From Arcanobacterium_A hippocoleae_A (lineage in GTDB: Bacteria > Actinomycetota > Actinomycetes > Actinomycetales > Actinomycetaceae): a stretch of DNA of 64,000 bases. The position numbers and the translations under genes are program-made. Under the pieces are notes generated by a model. It did no database searches, was not told the origin of the DNA, and saw nothing but the letters and a program-made list of their open reading frames with translations. Location: NCBI GenBank assembly GCA_040360365.1, contig CP136412.1. The stretch is one strand, 5' to 3'. Below, in pieces: positions 50,109 through 60,267 of this stretch (position 1 is the first letter of the stretch; each line of letters begins with the position of its first letter).

Positions 50109-50176
50109 GGCAGCGATTAGCTTTCGAAACAGCAATCAGCTTTTGAAACAGCAATCAGCTTTCGCGGCAGCGATTT

Positions 50177-52100
50177 TTAGATATTTTCACGACGGCGCCG
50201 CATTGCCAGACCAACTATTCCCAGTAAAACTGCTGCGGCTGAAACTAGCCCGAGAGAACTGCCGGTTTGCGCCAGCTTACCCGAATATTTACCCGAATAT
50301 TTCTTTTCAGACTCAACCGAATCATCAAGCAAAATCGGAGTATGCGGTTTTTGTATTCCTAAATTCTTACTGCCCGCAGCAGCATAATCTGAGCCGTCAG
50401 AAGATTCTGCATCTTTTTCTCTCCCGACTCCGCAGCAGCTCCTCCAGACTCTTCCGCTTCCGCAATCCCGTCCGAAAGGGAAAGCACGCGATTGTCAACA
50501 CCGGAAGCATAGCGTACAACCAGTGAACCAACACCATCAGAATTTGCTGCAGAAGCACGGAATGCAAGCATATTCTTTCCATTCGGCAGAACAAAAACCC
50601 GCGCAAAGCGATGGGAGCCGTCGTCAGAATTTAGATGGAATGATACCGGAGCGAATCCAGCGAATTTTTTAATCAGCGGATGAGTTAGCGGGATTCTCAC
50701 TTCTTCACCATCACGCACGCTGAGTATTTCCTCAACAACCTCTCCTTGATTGCCGCGAAAATTTTCATGAATCAAATCAGACACAGCGTCCCACATTGGG
50801 TGCTGATACGAAACTTTAATCTTGATTTCCTTACCCAAATTCACTTCCTGCAGGGCATCACGAGCACGTGATAATGCATTAAACTGCGCACTTACAGATT
50901 CTGGTGTTGCATAAACTGTGTCAACTAAAAATTCTTTTACATTCTCAAGAACCCGCATAAACGCTTCACGGGAATCGGCAGCAAATCCATTTCCTTTCGC
51001 CGGCATCAGCATAATTGCCGAGTTATATGCCGCCTGCAGCGCACTTACGTCTGCGGATTTGAAGGATTCAGTAGGTAAATCAACCAATACACTACGCAGC
51101 TTATCTGCCGCACTGCGGAAATCTTTATGCGTAATTTGCGGTTTACCATGTCCGGAAACTTGAATCGAATCATAGTCAGGCGTCTGCACAATGCGAACCG
51201 CTTCTTTATAAGCAGAGGAAAGTTTTTCATAAGCAGCTGGCAGATACCGCTTTCCGCCTTTGCCGTTTTGCGCAAATTTCGCATTAGCTTGCGCAATGAG
51301 TTCATTCAGTTCGGTACGATCAAACGGCTTCGGCTTCAGCTCACTTGCCGCGATATTCAGCTTTTTGCGTGCTTCGTCTGCCTGTGCCTGACTCGGTTTA
51401 TTCTCCGTTGCAGCATTCGCAATTAGCGCCCGCGCAATATCAAGTGTTTCCATAAAAGTACGCAAAGTGTCAGCGGTGAATTCCATTCCACGGCTTTGCG
51501 CAGCCGAGTAAATATTGAAGTGCTCTGTTACGGCACTTTCGAGCGGTTCCAAATTCAAACCCGCTTCTGCCGCATCCGGTACTTTCAGCTCAACTTCATT
51601 TCCGGCGACGACTAATTTAAAAGTGTCTTTGGCAGAGCGAAGCACAGTGTTACTCTTGAACACGCGACTATCCCACTTATTTCCCACTGTCTGCCATGCA
51701 AGCCAAGTACGGAGAGCTCCATTAGTAAGTACATAATTACTGTCAAATGGAAGATAGAATTTTCCGCTCTCCTCGGCAACACCTAGTTCTTGCGCAGTAT
51801 GCGGCAACGCAGTCTCCCCAAAAATAACAAATTCCCGAGAATTATTAAGCTCATATGAACCCGTAGCTAAAATCCAGATTTTAATTTGATATTCGCCAAA
51901 GCTTAGAGTCTGCGGTTTCACGTGCTCTTTTGCATATTCAAAAGTCGCTTTCTCAAATTCGACTGCAAAAGCTGCAGGGGAAAAAGCCGTAATCGGGACG
52001 AGTCCGCCAACGGATGCAAGCAATCCGAAAACAAGCACACTCAAAAAATTCGTGCCCGAAAACAAGCGCGCCGAAAAAATCGTTCCTTATTTTGTTTCAT
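50177..52100 (-). CDS. Wall-anchored surface protein with FIVAR-like region (LAQTG sorting motif, frame interrupted)
   Basis: About 640 residues. ATG 52100 follows AAAGGA at 5 bases. The first codons join the signal peptide (FLSVLVFGLLASVGGLVPI) after one T in the run near 52050. The N-terminal 160 residues form an unrecognised beta domain. The middle has FIVAR-like helical repeats (TELNELIAQANAKF... YEKLSSAYKEAVRIV). A second beta domain around residues 420-520 follows. An A-run break near 50413 leads to the true end: KYSGKYSGKLAQTG, hydrophobic helix, MRRRR. A DtxR-like palindrome upstream suggests iron control. Haem or iron binding is possible but not shown. Confidence 0.85.
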
Positions 52101-52156
52101 ATGTTTTCCTTTAATGAAAGTTAAGACGCAAAGTCAATACATGACATTATCCAAAA

Positions 52157-52170
52157 TTAGGGTACCCTAA
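52157..52170. promoter_or_regulatory. DtxR/IdeR-like iron box upstream of LAQTG surface protein
   Basis: TTAGGGTACCCTAA is a perfect 14-bp palindrome 57 bp upstream of the start codon. It shares the TTAGG-N4-CCTAA plan with 26992-27011 upstream of the LRR surface protein. The same regulator may control both. Confidence 0.65.
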
Positions 52171-52374
52171 CTTATGCATACTACCACACATAGTCGCAAA
52201 CACAAGAAGACGTAAAACGTAATTACCAGCAGTTTTACAATCACGACATTTTAAAGCAGCAGTTACGTCGCTATCTTTCGGAACTGACGCAAATTCCGCT
52301 CACAATCGGCGCATATTTTGCATACAGCCGGAGCACACCCTACTTACAATCAGCACACATAACCTTTCGGACCT

Positions 52375-52680
52375 ATGTAACTAGTGGCAAAGCGTTTGCG
52401 GGTTTACGTAAGTGGTGGCAAAACACTTGCGGGGTTCACGTAACTGGTGGCGAAATGCTCGCGATCTCAAGTGGTGGCAAAATGCCCTGTACGGTTACGT
52501 AACTGGTGGCGAAATGTACAGTTTTATGTAGCGACGGGAGAGCCGTCGTTATCACAAGCCCGTGACCTGCGGAAATGCAAGTACTTTCGACGGCAATAAT
52601 AACAGCCCGAGTTCTTGCCACCACTTACGTAAAATTTTCTGCTCCCCGCCACCAGTTACGTAACAGAAAGCTTGGTCTTA
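52375..52680. repeat. Composite intergenic repeat, copy 6
   Basis: Five inverted units (ACGTAACTGGTGGC and ACGTAAGTGGTGGC cores, 52380-52520), the central palindrome 52529-52551 in reverse orientation (arms GCGACGG/CCGTCGT, one mismatch), then two forward units at 52615-52670. No hairpin module. It occupies the divergent gap between the LAQTG protein and the bacteriocin-like gene. Confidence 0.87.
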
Positions 52681-53181
52681 CCGTCGAATATGCGGCATGA
52701 CTGGAGTTTGACAGCATGAAATGGTCTGGGTTTCTTCTCAGGTGTTTTACCCTAGTTTCCATTTTCTCTGATGCATTGGCGATGCGCCGGTAGTCGTTTT
52801 CAACTTCGAGCGGAGTCGATATTTGAGTACCTGGTAAATACGGGCGGCATCTCATCAGTTCACCCATCCAAAAGCAGCCGTCTCAAACCTCAAAAACATC
52901 ACGCCACTTACGGATGGACAAGCGAGTTCTTATATCAACCATTAAACTTCCCCGCAAATACATTGCCGCAGGAATCCCAACCACCCACAGGAACGCCATA
53001 TTCGACGTTAAATAAAAGTCTTGAAAGGCGCTAGAAATGCATTATTGCGGTGAAAAATTCTCTTACTTTCATGCAGGCATGTCTTGAAATACCCACTTTG
53101 AAAAAATATAATGATTATTGTTATCAATACTGGTAGGTGTTTTACATTTTTCATTGACATATTCCATAAGGAGTTTCACCC
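52681..53181. other. Region with an unrecognised minus-strand frame
   Basis: A minus-strand frame of about 80 codons (52625-52867) reads through the repeat into a sequence with NDYRRIANASEKMETRVKHL. It has a helical look but no ribosome site and no family I know; it may be a decayed gene. The last 100 bases, with ATAATGATTATTGTTATCA at about 53107-53126, form the leader of the next gene and include a partly symmetrical AT-rich site. Confidence 0.4.
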
Positions 53182-53659
53182 ATGAACACCGCTCATAAAT
53201 TAACCGGGATTGCACTCGTAAGCGGTCTTTTCTTTTCATTTACTTCACCTTCTTCCGCTCTTCCTTTTAGTGCCTCAGCAGCCGACTATGCAGGCACAGG
53301 CACAAACAACACTTTTTTCCACGGTTCAAAATAAACCAGACGTGACTGAAACATTTACAGATGGTGCACATTCGTACACTGTTACTTTCAATGCTTCTAC
53401 TAGAATGTTTGCTTCATATTTAGATGGAGTTTTAGTTAAAGAAATTTCTTATAATGAGCTTAAATCTAAAATTGAAAAAGCCCAGCAAAGCGCTTTGGAA
53501 AATCGTGCTGCTAATAAATGCTCGGTAGGAATGGGAGTAGTCAGCATTATTAACGGTGCTTTGCGGACAGCAGCTGGGATTGCTACGGGCGGCGCCGCAG
53601 TTCCTGTGGCCGGACTTGTTACGAGTCTTATCCCCACTATTGGAGGTATGTTTTGCTAG
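53182..53659 (+). CDS. Small secreted bacteriocin-like protein (frame interrupted)
   Basis: About 158 residues. ATG 53182 follows AAGGAG at 8 bases and starts a clear signal peptide (GIALVSGLFFSFTSPSSA). The frame shifts at TTTTTT 53311-53316; dropping one T gives NTFSTVQNKPDVTETF. A polar middle part with KIEKAQQSALENRAANK leads to a hydrophobic Gly/Ala-rich C-terminus bounded by two Cys (NKCSVGMGVV to GGMFC), which could form a disulphide. Size, export and the Gly/Ala helix fit a bacteriocin-like peptide. No known class is recognised. The next gene overlaps and encodes a small membrane protein, the usual immunity layout. Confidence 0.6.
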
Positions 53660-53958
53660 TTGAAAAGAAATTAGATGGCGGCTTACGGGGTGGATTATTA
53701 GCTGGAGGAATGAGCTTAGCTGGTAGTGCATTAGGTTTCTTTATTGTCTTTCTCGCGAAAGGAATACAAGGAAACCCCGTATTTGAGTGGTATGTAATTA
53801 CAGTCTTGTTCACTGTTGCATCAGCTATTTTTTTAGTTACATGGTATGCGATTAAGAAAGGTTCAGAGCAGGTAAAACTAACGTTTATAGTAACTGCGGT
53901 TGCTGGTATTTTATCAGCTGCAGCTTCTATCATTGTTGGATTTTTATTTATACCTTAA
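53653..53958 (+). CDS. Small three-helix membrane protein, possible immunity partner
   Basis: 101 residues from TTG 53653, with GGAGG 6 bases upstream and a 7-bp overlap with the previous stop, so the genes are translationally coupled. Three hydrophobic segments (LLAGGMSLAGSALGFFIVFLA, WYVITVLFTVASAIFLVTWYA and LTFIVTAVAGILSAAASIIVGFLFI) with Lys between. No family is recognised. A short polytopic protein coupled to a secreted peptide suggests immunity or export; the peptide's function itself is inferred. A terminator follows at 53980. Confidence 0.6.
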   Translation: MLVEKKLDGGLRGGLLAGGMSLAGSALGFFIVFLAKGIQGNPVFEWYVITVLFTVASAIFLVTWYAIKKGSEQVKLTFIVTAVAGILSAAASIIVGFLFIP

Positions 53959-53979
53959 AGTTGCATCCCGAACATTTTA

Positions 53980-54004
53980 GAGGGGCTGTATCAAAAGCCC
54001 CCTC
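53980..54004 (+). terminator. Terminator of the bacteriocin-like operon
   Basis: GAGGGGCT-GTATCAAA-AGCCCCCTC, a GC-rich stem with one bulged C, 22 bp after the membrane-protein stop. The T-tract is weak. GGGGCTGTATCAAAA also resembles some insertion-sequence ends, but no transposase remnant is visible nearby. Confidence 0.6.
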
Positions 54005-54248
54005 TTACACCTTTGAGTGATTAGATTTTATCAGGTCTGGACGGGTATCTTTCTGCCTCCCTTGACGAGTCGTGATTGGGAATTGGTCTTTACCTTTATC
54101 TGACACTCCCGCTAGGCACATGATTCTGCCAGTCTATTCCCTACCCAATTTCGACCCCAGCCCGGAAAATCAAAAAGTTCAATTCATTTTTAAAAAATGA
54201 AGGCAAAAGACTCTAGCGCTATTGGAAAAGCAGTGAAATAATAAGAAT

Positions 54249-55187
54249 ATGACTGATAAAACATCTCGAAAATTAACCGTGGTTGGCGCCGGATCCGTCG
54301 GCACTGCCACCGCATATGCCGCCCTGATTCGCGGATCAGCATCCACAGTTTCTCTCTACGACATTAATAAGCCGAAAGTTGAAGCCGAAGTACTTGATCT
54401 CGCACACGGTTCACAGTTCATGCTTGCCTCAAAAGTTATGGGCGGAGCCGATATTGCGGTAACCGAGAACTCTGACGTTATTGTGATTACCGCCGGTGCG
54501 AAGCAAAATCCAGGTCAGACTCGCTTAGATTTAGCCGAAAAGAACGTCGCAATCCTTGAGAGTATGCTCTTACCGCTTGCCGAGCGCTCTCCGAACGCGG
54601 TGTTTGTATTACTAACCAACCCTGTTGACGTCCTTACTTATGTTGCCACTAAAATTCTCGACCTTCCAAAAGGCCGTATTTTCGGTTCGGGCACAGTTCT
54701 CGATTCCTCGCGATTACGTTGGCTAATCGGCAAACATGTCGGAGTGTCAGCCCGTTCGGTTCACTCAATGATTGTCGGCGAACACGGCGATTCTGAATTT
54801 GCGCTGTGGTCTTCAGCAACTATCGGTCAAGTACCGATTCGTGAATGGCGCAGCGAAGACGGCACACTCACTTTCCCAGAAGAGAAACTTGACACTATCG
54901 AAAAAGAAGTAATCAATGCTGCCTATCGCATTATTGAAGGCAAAGGAGCGACGAATTACGCAATCGGTGTTTCTGCTGCACGTATTGTCGAAGCAATTCT
55001 CGGAAACCATAATGCGGTCCTCCCTGTTTCTTCCGTCGAAGACGGCGTATCCATTTCCGTCCCATCGCTTATTGGCCGCTCTGGCGTTACCCGACGTCTT
55101 AACATCGCTTTCGACGCCGCTGAGCAGGAACGTTTAGATCACTCAATTGCAACATTGAAAGACTCGATTAAAACTGTTGGATATTAA
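54249..55187 (+). CDS. ldh: L-lactate dehydrogenase (NAD-dependent)
   Basis: Reduces pyruvate to L-lactate and regenerates NAD+ in fermentation. 312 residues, frame intact. Rossmann GxGxxG in VVGAGSVGTA, Asp of the adenosine site in SLYDINK, substrate Arg in NPGQTRLDL, TNPVDVLTY, and catalytic His in IVGEHGDSE. The family's activation loop and C-terminal helix are complete. AAGAAT precedes ATG 54249. It stands alone, with a hairpin terminator downstream. Confidence 0.96.
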   Translation: MTDKTSRKLTVVGAGSVGTATAYAALIRGSASTVSLYDINKPKVEAEVLDLAHGSQFMLASKVMGGADIAVTENSDVIVITAGAKQNPGQTRLDLAEKNVAILESMLLPLAERSPNAVFVLLTNPVDVLTYVATKILDLPKGRIFGSGTVLDSSRLRWLIGKHVGVSARSVHSMIVGEHGDSEFALWSSATIGQVPIREWRSEDGTLTFPEEKLDTIEKEVINAAYRIIEGKGATNYAIGVSAARIVEAILGNHNAVLPVSSVEDGVSISVPSLIGRSGVTRRLNIAFDAAEQERLDHSIATLKDSIKTVGY

Positions 55188-55274
55188 GTTTTAATCGGCT
55201 GTTTTCGCAGCTTGCACCGCATAATTTCCGCACCGCAAACTTTTGCCGGTTAACGTAATTTTTAACCAATTTCG

Positions 55275-55317
55275 GAAGGCTCGGTTCCTGGGAAACAATT
55301 CCAGATACCGGGCCTTC
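55275..55317 (+). terminator. Probable terminator of ldh
   Basis: GAAGGCTCGGTTCCTGG pairs with CCAGATACCGGGCCTTC across a GAAACAATT loop (14 of 17 positions). It begins 88 bp after the ldh stop. No strong T-tract. Confidence 0.55.
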
Positions 55318-55450
55318 GCTCTTGGCAGCCGCACCTCTGCGTTTCAGTTCACCAAATCAGCGTTATGGAAACCAACCGTTATGGTTTTATAAAATTTCAG
55401 ATAAACCGCAGAAAATAAAAGCATTACAGCCAAATTAGTTAAATTACTTA

Positions 55451-55471
55451 ACTGTTAATATAATTAACAGT
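55451..55471. promoter_or_regulatory. Perfect palindrome abutting the marR start codon
   Basis: ACTGTTAAT-ATA-ATTAACAGT, a 9-3-9 perfect inverted repeat whose last base directly precedes ATG 55472. A MarR dimer bound here would block the start region of its own gene. The layout leaves no room for a ribosome site, so the transcript may be leaderless or the true start lies downstream. Confidence 0.8.
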
Positions 55472-56172
55472 ATGACGAGACAGCAACCGGATAAATATCG
55501 CGAAACCGCTAGACAACAGCTTCTGCAAAAATTCAAAAAGAACGAATTCTGCGAAAAGATGTAATTTTCGAATTTCACTATCTTTTACAAGAATCGCAAC
55601 GTGTAATGGGAAGCTACGCACATAACCTCGGGCTTTCACAGCGAGATACCGAAGCAGTGATGCTGATTTGGCGTTCATCCCGCGATAATAAACCCATCAC
55701 TCCCTCCAAACTCGCAAACTTACTGAATATTACCCGCGCAGCGGCCACATACCTGGTGGAACGCCTTACAGCACAAGGTTACCTAGAACGAATCCCAGAT
55801 CCGAAAGATCGCCGACGGACATTGCTTTACCTTTCACAGAAAAGCGAATTAGCAGCTCACAATTTTGCTCACCCGTTCAGACTGTCCGCCGATTCAGATT
55901 TTGCCAAACACAGCAATGCGGAACTAATTCTTTTCATCAAAATGTTACGCGAACTGACCGCAGCAGTCGTGGAATCAGTACAAAACAACGGACAAGCCGA
56001 ATATGCGGAATCACAACCTGCACATCCGCATACTAGTAAATCTGCCCACCCGCATACTCGGACATCCGCACACCCGCACACTTCAGCAAAATCCCATCCG
56101 TTCCCAGCAGAAACAAAACTAATACACTTCCAGAAACCCCCAGAACATTCCGAAAATACCGGCCGCGGATAA
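55472..56172 (+). CDS. MarR-family transcriptional regulator with His-rich tail (frame interrupted)
   Basis: About 233 residues. The winged helix reads LANLLNITRAAATYLVERLTAQGYLERIPDPKDRRRTLLYLS, the MarR DNA-binding signature. A frame break in the A-runs 55536-55556 is mended by one base to give NEILRKDVIFEFHYLL. The last 50 residues carry three tandem AHPHT units, possibly metal-binding. It lies 160 bp ahead of an efflux-type transporter on the same strand and likely controls it. The palindrome at its start points to autoregulation. Confidence 0.87.
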
Positions 56173-56334
56173 TACCGGCTCCCGCACAATCTACAAATTC
56201 ACATTGCCTGATTCCTCCGCATTTCCACAGTGCAGACTAGAGTAGGCAAGTATCAAATTTTAATGAACACTAGAGCACGCTGAAATCCTTCCTAGCTTTT
56301 GTACGTATCGGCGCGCTTAAAAAGAGAGGTTAGC

Positions 56335-58414
56335 GTGCAGATTACAAAAGAGCAGAAAAGAATGGTCGGCGTACTAATTCTGGCTGCATTTGTGACGATC
56401 TTGAACCAGACCGTCGTTAATCCAGCAATTCCGTCGGTGATGCGAGATATGCATGTTGGCGCAGCTACCACACAGTGGCTCGTCTCCGGATTTACGCTTG
56501 TAAATTCCATTCTCGTGCCGGTCACTGCCTACTTCTCTGACCGCTTTCCAGTCCGCGGACTCTACATTTTCTCCGTTGCGTCATTCATCCTCGGTTCAGC
56601 ATTATGCGGATGGGCAGTAAATTTCCCAATGCTCCTCACCGGCCGCATCACTCAGGCAATCGGCGCAGGAATTTTAATGCCGCTCACAATGACGGTGATG
56701 ATGCTCGTTTTTCCGATTGAAAAACGCGGCACAGCAATGGGATTCTTTGGTTTAGTTATTTCTTTCGCGCCAGCCATCGGCCCAACCGTCAGCGGAATCG
56801 TAATCGACGCAGCCTCATGGCGCTGGCTCTTCCGCGGAATTTTTGTTTTGGCGTTGATTATCCTCGCAGCTTCTGGCTTTGTCACCAATAAAACTGCAGG
56901 CGGACGAAAGAATCAACGGCTCGACATCCCCTCAGTTATCCTTTCCACACTCGGCTTCGGCGGTGTACTTTACGTTCTTTCTTCCGTAACCGGCACGCCG
57001 CTTTCATGGATTGAGCTTGCAGTTGCACTAGTCGGCATCATTTCACTGGTCTCGTTTTTCCTCAGACAGTTACGTCTCGAAACGCCCTTACTGCAAATTC
57101 GCGTGCTGAAAATTCGTTCGTTTACTATCAGCACGATAATCGGAATGCTTGTACAGGCATCTTTAATGAGCGGCGTCGTACTGATTCCAATCTACGTTCA
57201 GCAGATGCGCGGAATGCCAGCGACAGTTTCCGGTTTATTGCTTCTCCCCGGAGCGCTGCTCTCTGCTGTGATTAATCCGATTGCCGGACGTTTTTCGATC
57301 GAAACGGCGCGCGGCGTCTTGCCGTCGGCGGTACAATCGCACTCACACTCACCAGTATTTTCTTCTGTTTCCTCGACGAAAACACCCCGATTCTGCTTAT
57401 CGGTACCGTATTCGCGATTCGGATGATGGCATTAAATACGGTGAACATGCCGGTAACAACTTGGGGAATGAATGCGTTAGACAACCGCATCATCAATCAC
57501 GGCACTTCGGTAAACAACACTTTCCGCCAAGTTGCCGGCTCACTCGGAACAGGTTTAATTGTTTCACTTTCTGAGCTAATCACCCGTTCAGCTTCCGCTG
57601 CGCAAACTACATCCGAAGCCCATGTGCATGCCCAAATTCTCGGCGTGAATGGTGCGTTTATATTTTCGGCCGTACTTGCCGGAATCTCAGCAATACTTGC
57701 AATTATTTATGTTCGCGACAACGAAAGTGCGGCACGAATCGATTCGACGAAACTTCCCGCCGACGCACACGAACTCCCTACACGCCAATCCCGGCAGAGA
57801 TTCTCTTGCGGGAAGTATATACAGTTCCGGATACAGCGACGGTTGCCGAAGCAGTGCAAATTTTTGACGAAAAACATATTTCTTCAGCACCAATCGTAAA
57901 TTCCACCGGTCATGCCGTCGGATTGATTACTGAAAGCGACGTTGTCCGCGCACTTTCCAACCGCCACCACCAATATCTTGATCCGATTGCGGCAGTAATC
58001 CGTTCCGGTGTTGACGACCGTAAAATCACTGAAAAGCTTGAACATGTGTTGAAGCTGAATGTGCTGGAATTAGGGCGGCGCCATATTATTACCGTGCCGG
58101 ATAGAGCATCTTTAGAGGATGTGGCCCGAATAATGAGTGAGGATCGATTAACGAAGCTTTATGTCCGCGCAACCGGAAATACGAATAACGGCGCAGACAG
58201 CGGCACGGAGAATGGTGCAGACGACCGCGGCGGAAATAAAGAAAGTCGCATTGCAGCCGCAGCCAACGCAGCCAACTCGCCAGTGCCGTCGCCGGCAATA
58301 GCGCGCGAACAGGCGGCGAATTCCCGCGGAGTAATCTGCGGGGTAATTAACCGTTCAGACTTAATCCGTTTTGCACTGCTAAAGTCGCATAGCACCGAAG
58401 TGCTATCCGGCTGA
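56335..58414 (+). CDS. DHA2-family MFS exporter fused to C-terminal CBS-domain pair (frame interrupted)
   Basis: About 690 residues. GTG 56335 has AGAGAGG upstream. The first 470 residues form a 12-14-helix EmrB/QacA-type drug:H+ antiporter (FVTILNQTVVNPAIPSVM, RxxQAIGAGILMPLTMTVMM). Breaks at TTTT near 57288 and CCC near 57775 restore RFFDRNGARRLAVGG and ELPYTPIPAEILLREVYTV. After them come two CBS motifs (VYTVPDTATVAEAVQIF... GHAVGLITESDVVRAL, and IITVPDRASLEDVARIM... GVICGVINRSDLIRF), separated by a low-complexity insert. CBS pairs bind adenine nucleotides and may gate the pump. Downstream of MarR. Confidence 0.88.
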
Positions 58415-58569
58415 ACCTGCCGCATTTTCATCCGATAGTGGTGCGCGCCGCAATACGCACACCTCTTATCAGCGCTCATAATCTCTTATAGCGCATTGTC
58501 TGCCAGTAAGATCGCACACTCAGGATAAAATAGGCTCTGCACATTTTGTTCGGCTGCGGGACTGTATCC

Positions 58570-59135
58570 GTCGGCACTGAGATGAGTACGAGCACACGTA
58601 ACTAGTGGCGGGATCTCTGCAGGTTTACGTAACTGATGGCAAGATTTACTTTGACGGCTTATCGAATTTTGTTCGGCTTAGCGGAATAAAAAGCTGGTGT
58701 CTGTTCGGGTGGAAAGCGGTGCTTTTGCATAGATCAAGCCTGACCGCTGTGCAAAAACACCGCTTGGAACCCGGCCAAACCAGACCCAACTAACACAACT
58801 CGCGGCAAAATGATTGCAAGTCTACGTAACTGGCGGCGGGATCTCCGCGAGCATACGTAAGTGGCGGCAAAATACCCGAGGGATTACGTAACTGATGGCA
58901 TAATCCGCATTTTTCAACGTAACTGATGGCGAAATGTACGGTTTAACGTAACGACGGGAGAGCCGTCGTTATCACGAGCCTATGACCAGCACAAACGCAA
59001 TCGCTTCCGCCGGCAATAATTGCAGCCTGAGTTCTTGCCGCCAGTTACGTAACGAAAACAAGTTCCCGCAATCAGTTACGTAAAATTTTCCACTTCCCGC
59101 CGCCACTTACGTCACGAACCTGAGTTCTTGCCGTC
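58570..59135. repeat. Composite intergenic repeat, copy 7
   Basis: The family in reverse order: two inverted units (58597-58640), the hairpin 58714-58765 in reverse orientation (loop the complement of CAGCGGTCAGGCTTGATCT), four inverted units (58830-58940), the palindrome TAACGACGG...CCGTCGTTA at 58949-58971, then four forward units (59035-59135). It lies between the convergent MFS-CBS and crp genes. Confidence 0.88.
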
Positions 59136-59157
59136 AGTTTTAATCCGAATATGAAAA

Positions 59158-59190
59158 GCGGCGGCCGCACCCTCAGAGCACAGCCGCCGC
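59158..59190 (-). terminator. Rho-independent terminator of crp
   Basis: GCGGCGGC/GCCGCCGC stem with a 17-base loop, followed on the minus strand by TTTTC. It lies 60 bp after the crp stop codon. Confidence 0.85.
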
Positions 59191-59250
59191 CAAATAAATA
59201 GGCAGCTTGCTTTCGCGTTTTATCAGCCTGCTTTTATTAGCATGCTTTTA

Positions 59251-59927
59251 TCAGTGTGCACGGCGCTGCAGACGCGCAACCTGAATCAGCAATACTGCAC
59301 GGCCTTCGAGACGAATCCAGCCGCGGGAAGTAAAGTCAGCAAGCGACTTGTTTACCGTCTCGCGAGAAGCACCGACAAGATGTGCAAGTTCTTCCTGAGT
59401 CAGATCATGCGCAACATAAATACCCTCTGGAGTCCGCTCCCCAAAGCGCTCAGCCAAATCAAGAAGCGCTTTCGCCACACGCCCAGGCACGTCAGAAAAA
59501 CCAAATCAGCCATCTGCTGATTTGTGTTGCGCAGTCTGAAAGCGAGTTGACGGAGCATTGAGATTGCAAGCTTTGGATGATTCTCAATATATTCACGCAT
59601 TTCAGCATGAGAGAGAGTAAATAACCTGGTTGGCGCAATAGCCGTCACAGTAGAGGAACGCGGTTCAAGATCAAACAGTGAAAGTTCACCAATAATCTCT
59701 CCTGGACCAAGCACTGCAATCAGGTTTTCCCGACCGTCATCTGCCGTATGTGAGAGCTTTACCTTGCCTTCCACTACGAGATAGAGCCGGTCTCCGTCGT
59801 CGCCCTCCTGGAAAAGCGATTCGCCGCGCTTCAAAGATGTCTCGTCCATAAGCGCCGCGAGAGCCACGCGATCGTCGTCAGTCAATCCTTTAAATAGTTC
59901 GACGTTTGCGAGCACATTGGAATCCAT
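59251..59927 (-). CDS. crp: Crp/Fnr-family cAMP-binding regulator (GlxR-like, frame interrupted)
   Basis: About 225 residues. The N-terminal cyclic-nucleotide domain has the phosphate-binding cassette GELSLFDLEPRSSTVTA with the Arg-Ser that contacts cAMP. A long dimerisation helix (IENHPKLAISMLRQLAFRLRNTNQQ) follows. The C-terminal winged helix is LTQEELAHLVGASRETVNKSLADF. The frame breaks in the A/T-run near 59497; one base gives DLVFSDVPGRVAKALLDL. Actinobacterial homologues such as GlxR are global regulators. It is divergent from nth, the usual neighbour. No Fe-S or haem ligands of Fnr/Arr types are seen. Confidence 0.93.
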
Positions 59928-60267
59928 TGGAATTCCTCTCTTCCTAATTACTTTCCGAAATTATTTGTCTCGATTTTCACGATTATTCCGACCTTAAGCC
60001 GCTTGCCAATTTTCCATGATTTCCGGAAACATGCACACCTGTGCTTGAGGTCATATCATTTTCAATAATGCCATGTTATTACGGTTTTAGCACGTTGTTA
60101 GCACAGCATTTTGCGATAGCCTGAGAGAAGAATCTGAATATTATGTATTTCTGTGGGACTTAAGCTGGAGAATAAAAGCATCTGCACGCACTCATATTCA
60201 GATAAAACCCACCCGGCAATAATGAAAACTACGCATATTTTAACAAATCACACCGCAAAGGAAACTA
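59928..60267. promoter_or_regulatory. Divergent crp/nth intergenic region
   Basis: 340 bp serving both promoters. TGTGCTTGAGGTCATA near 60043-60058 resembles a weak GlxR site (TGTGA-N6-TCACA), compatible with autoregulation. No gene or structured RNA is seen. Confidence 0.4.

Noticed and set aside
52625..52867. 80-codon minus-strand frame
   Set aside because: It runs into the composite repeat, has no ribosome site and matches nothing I know; described only as part of the intergenic region.
53980..54120. Insertion-sequence remnant
   Set aside because: GGGGCTGTATCAAAA looks like some IS ends, but there is no paired end or transposase fragment, and a terminator explains it.
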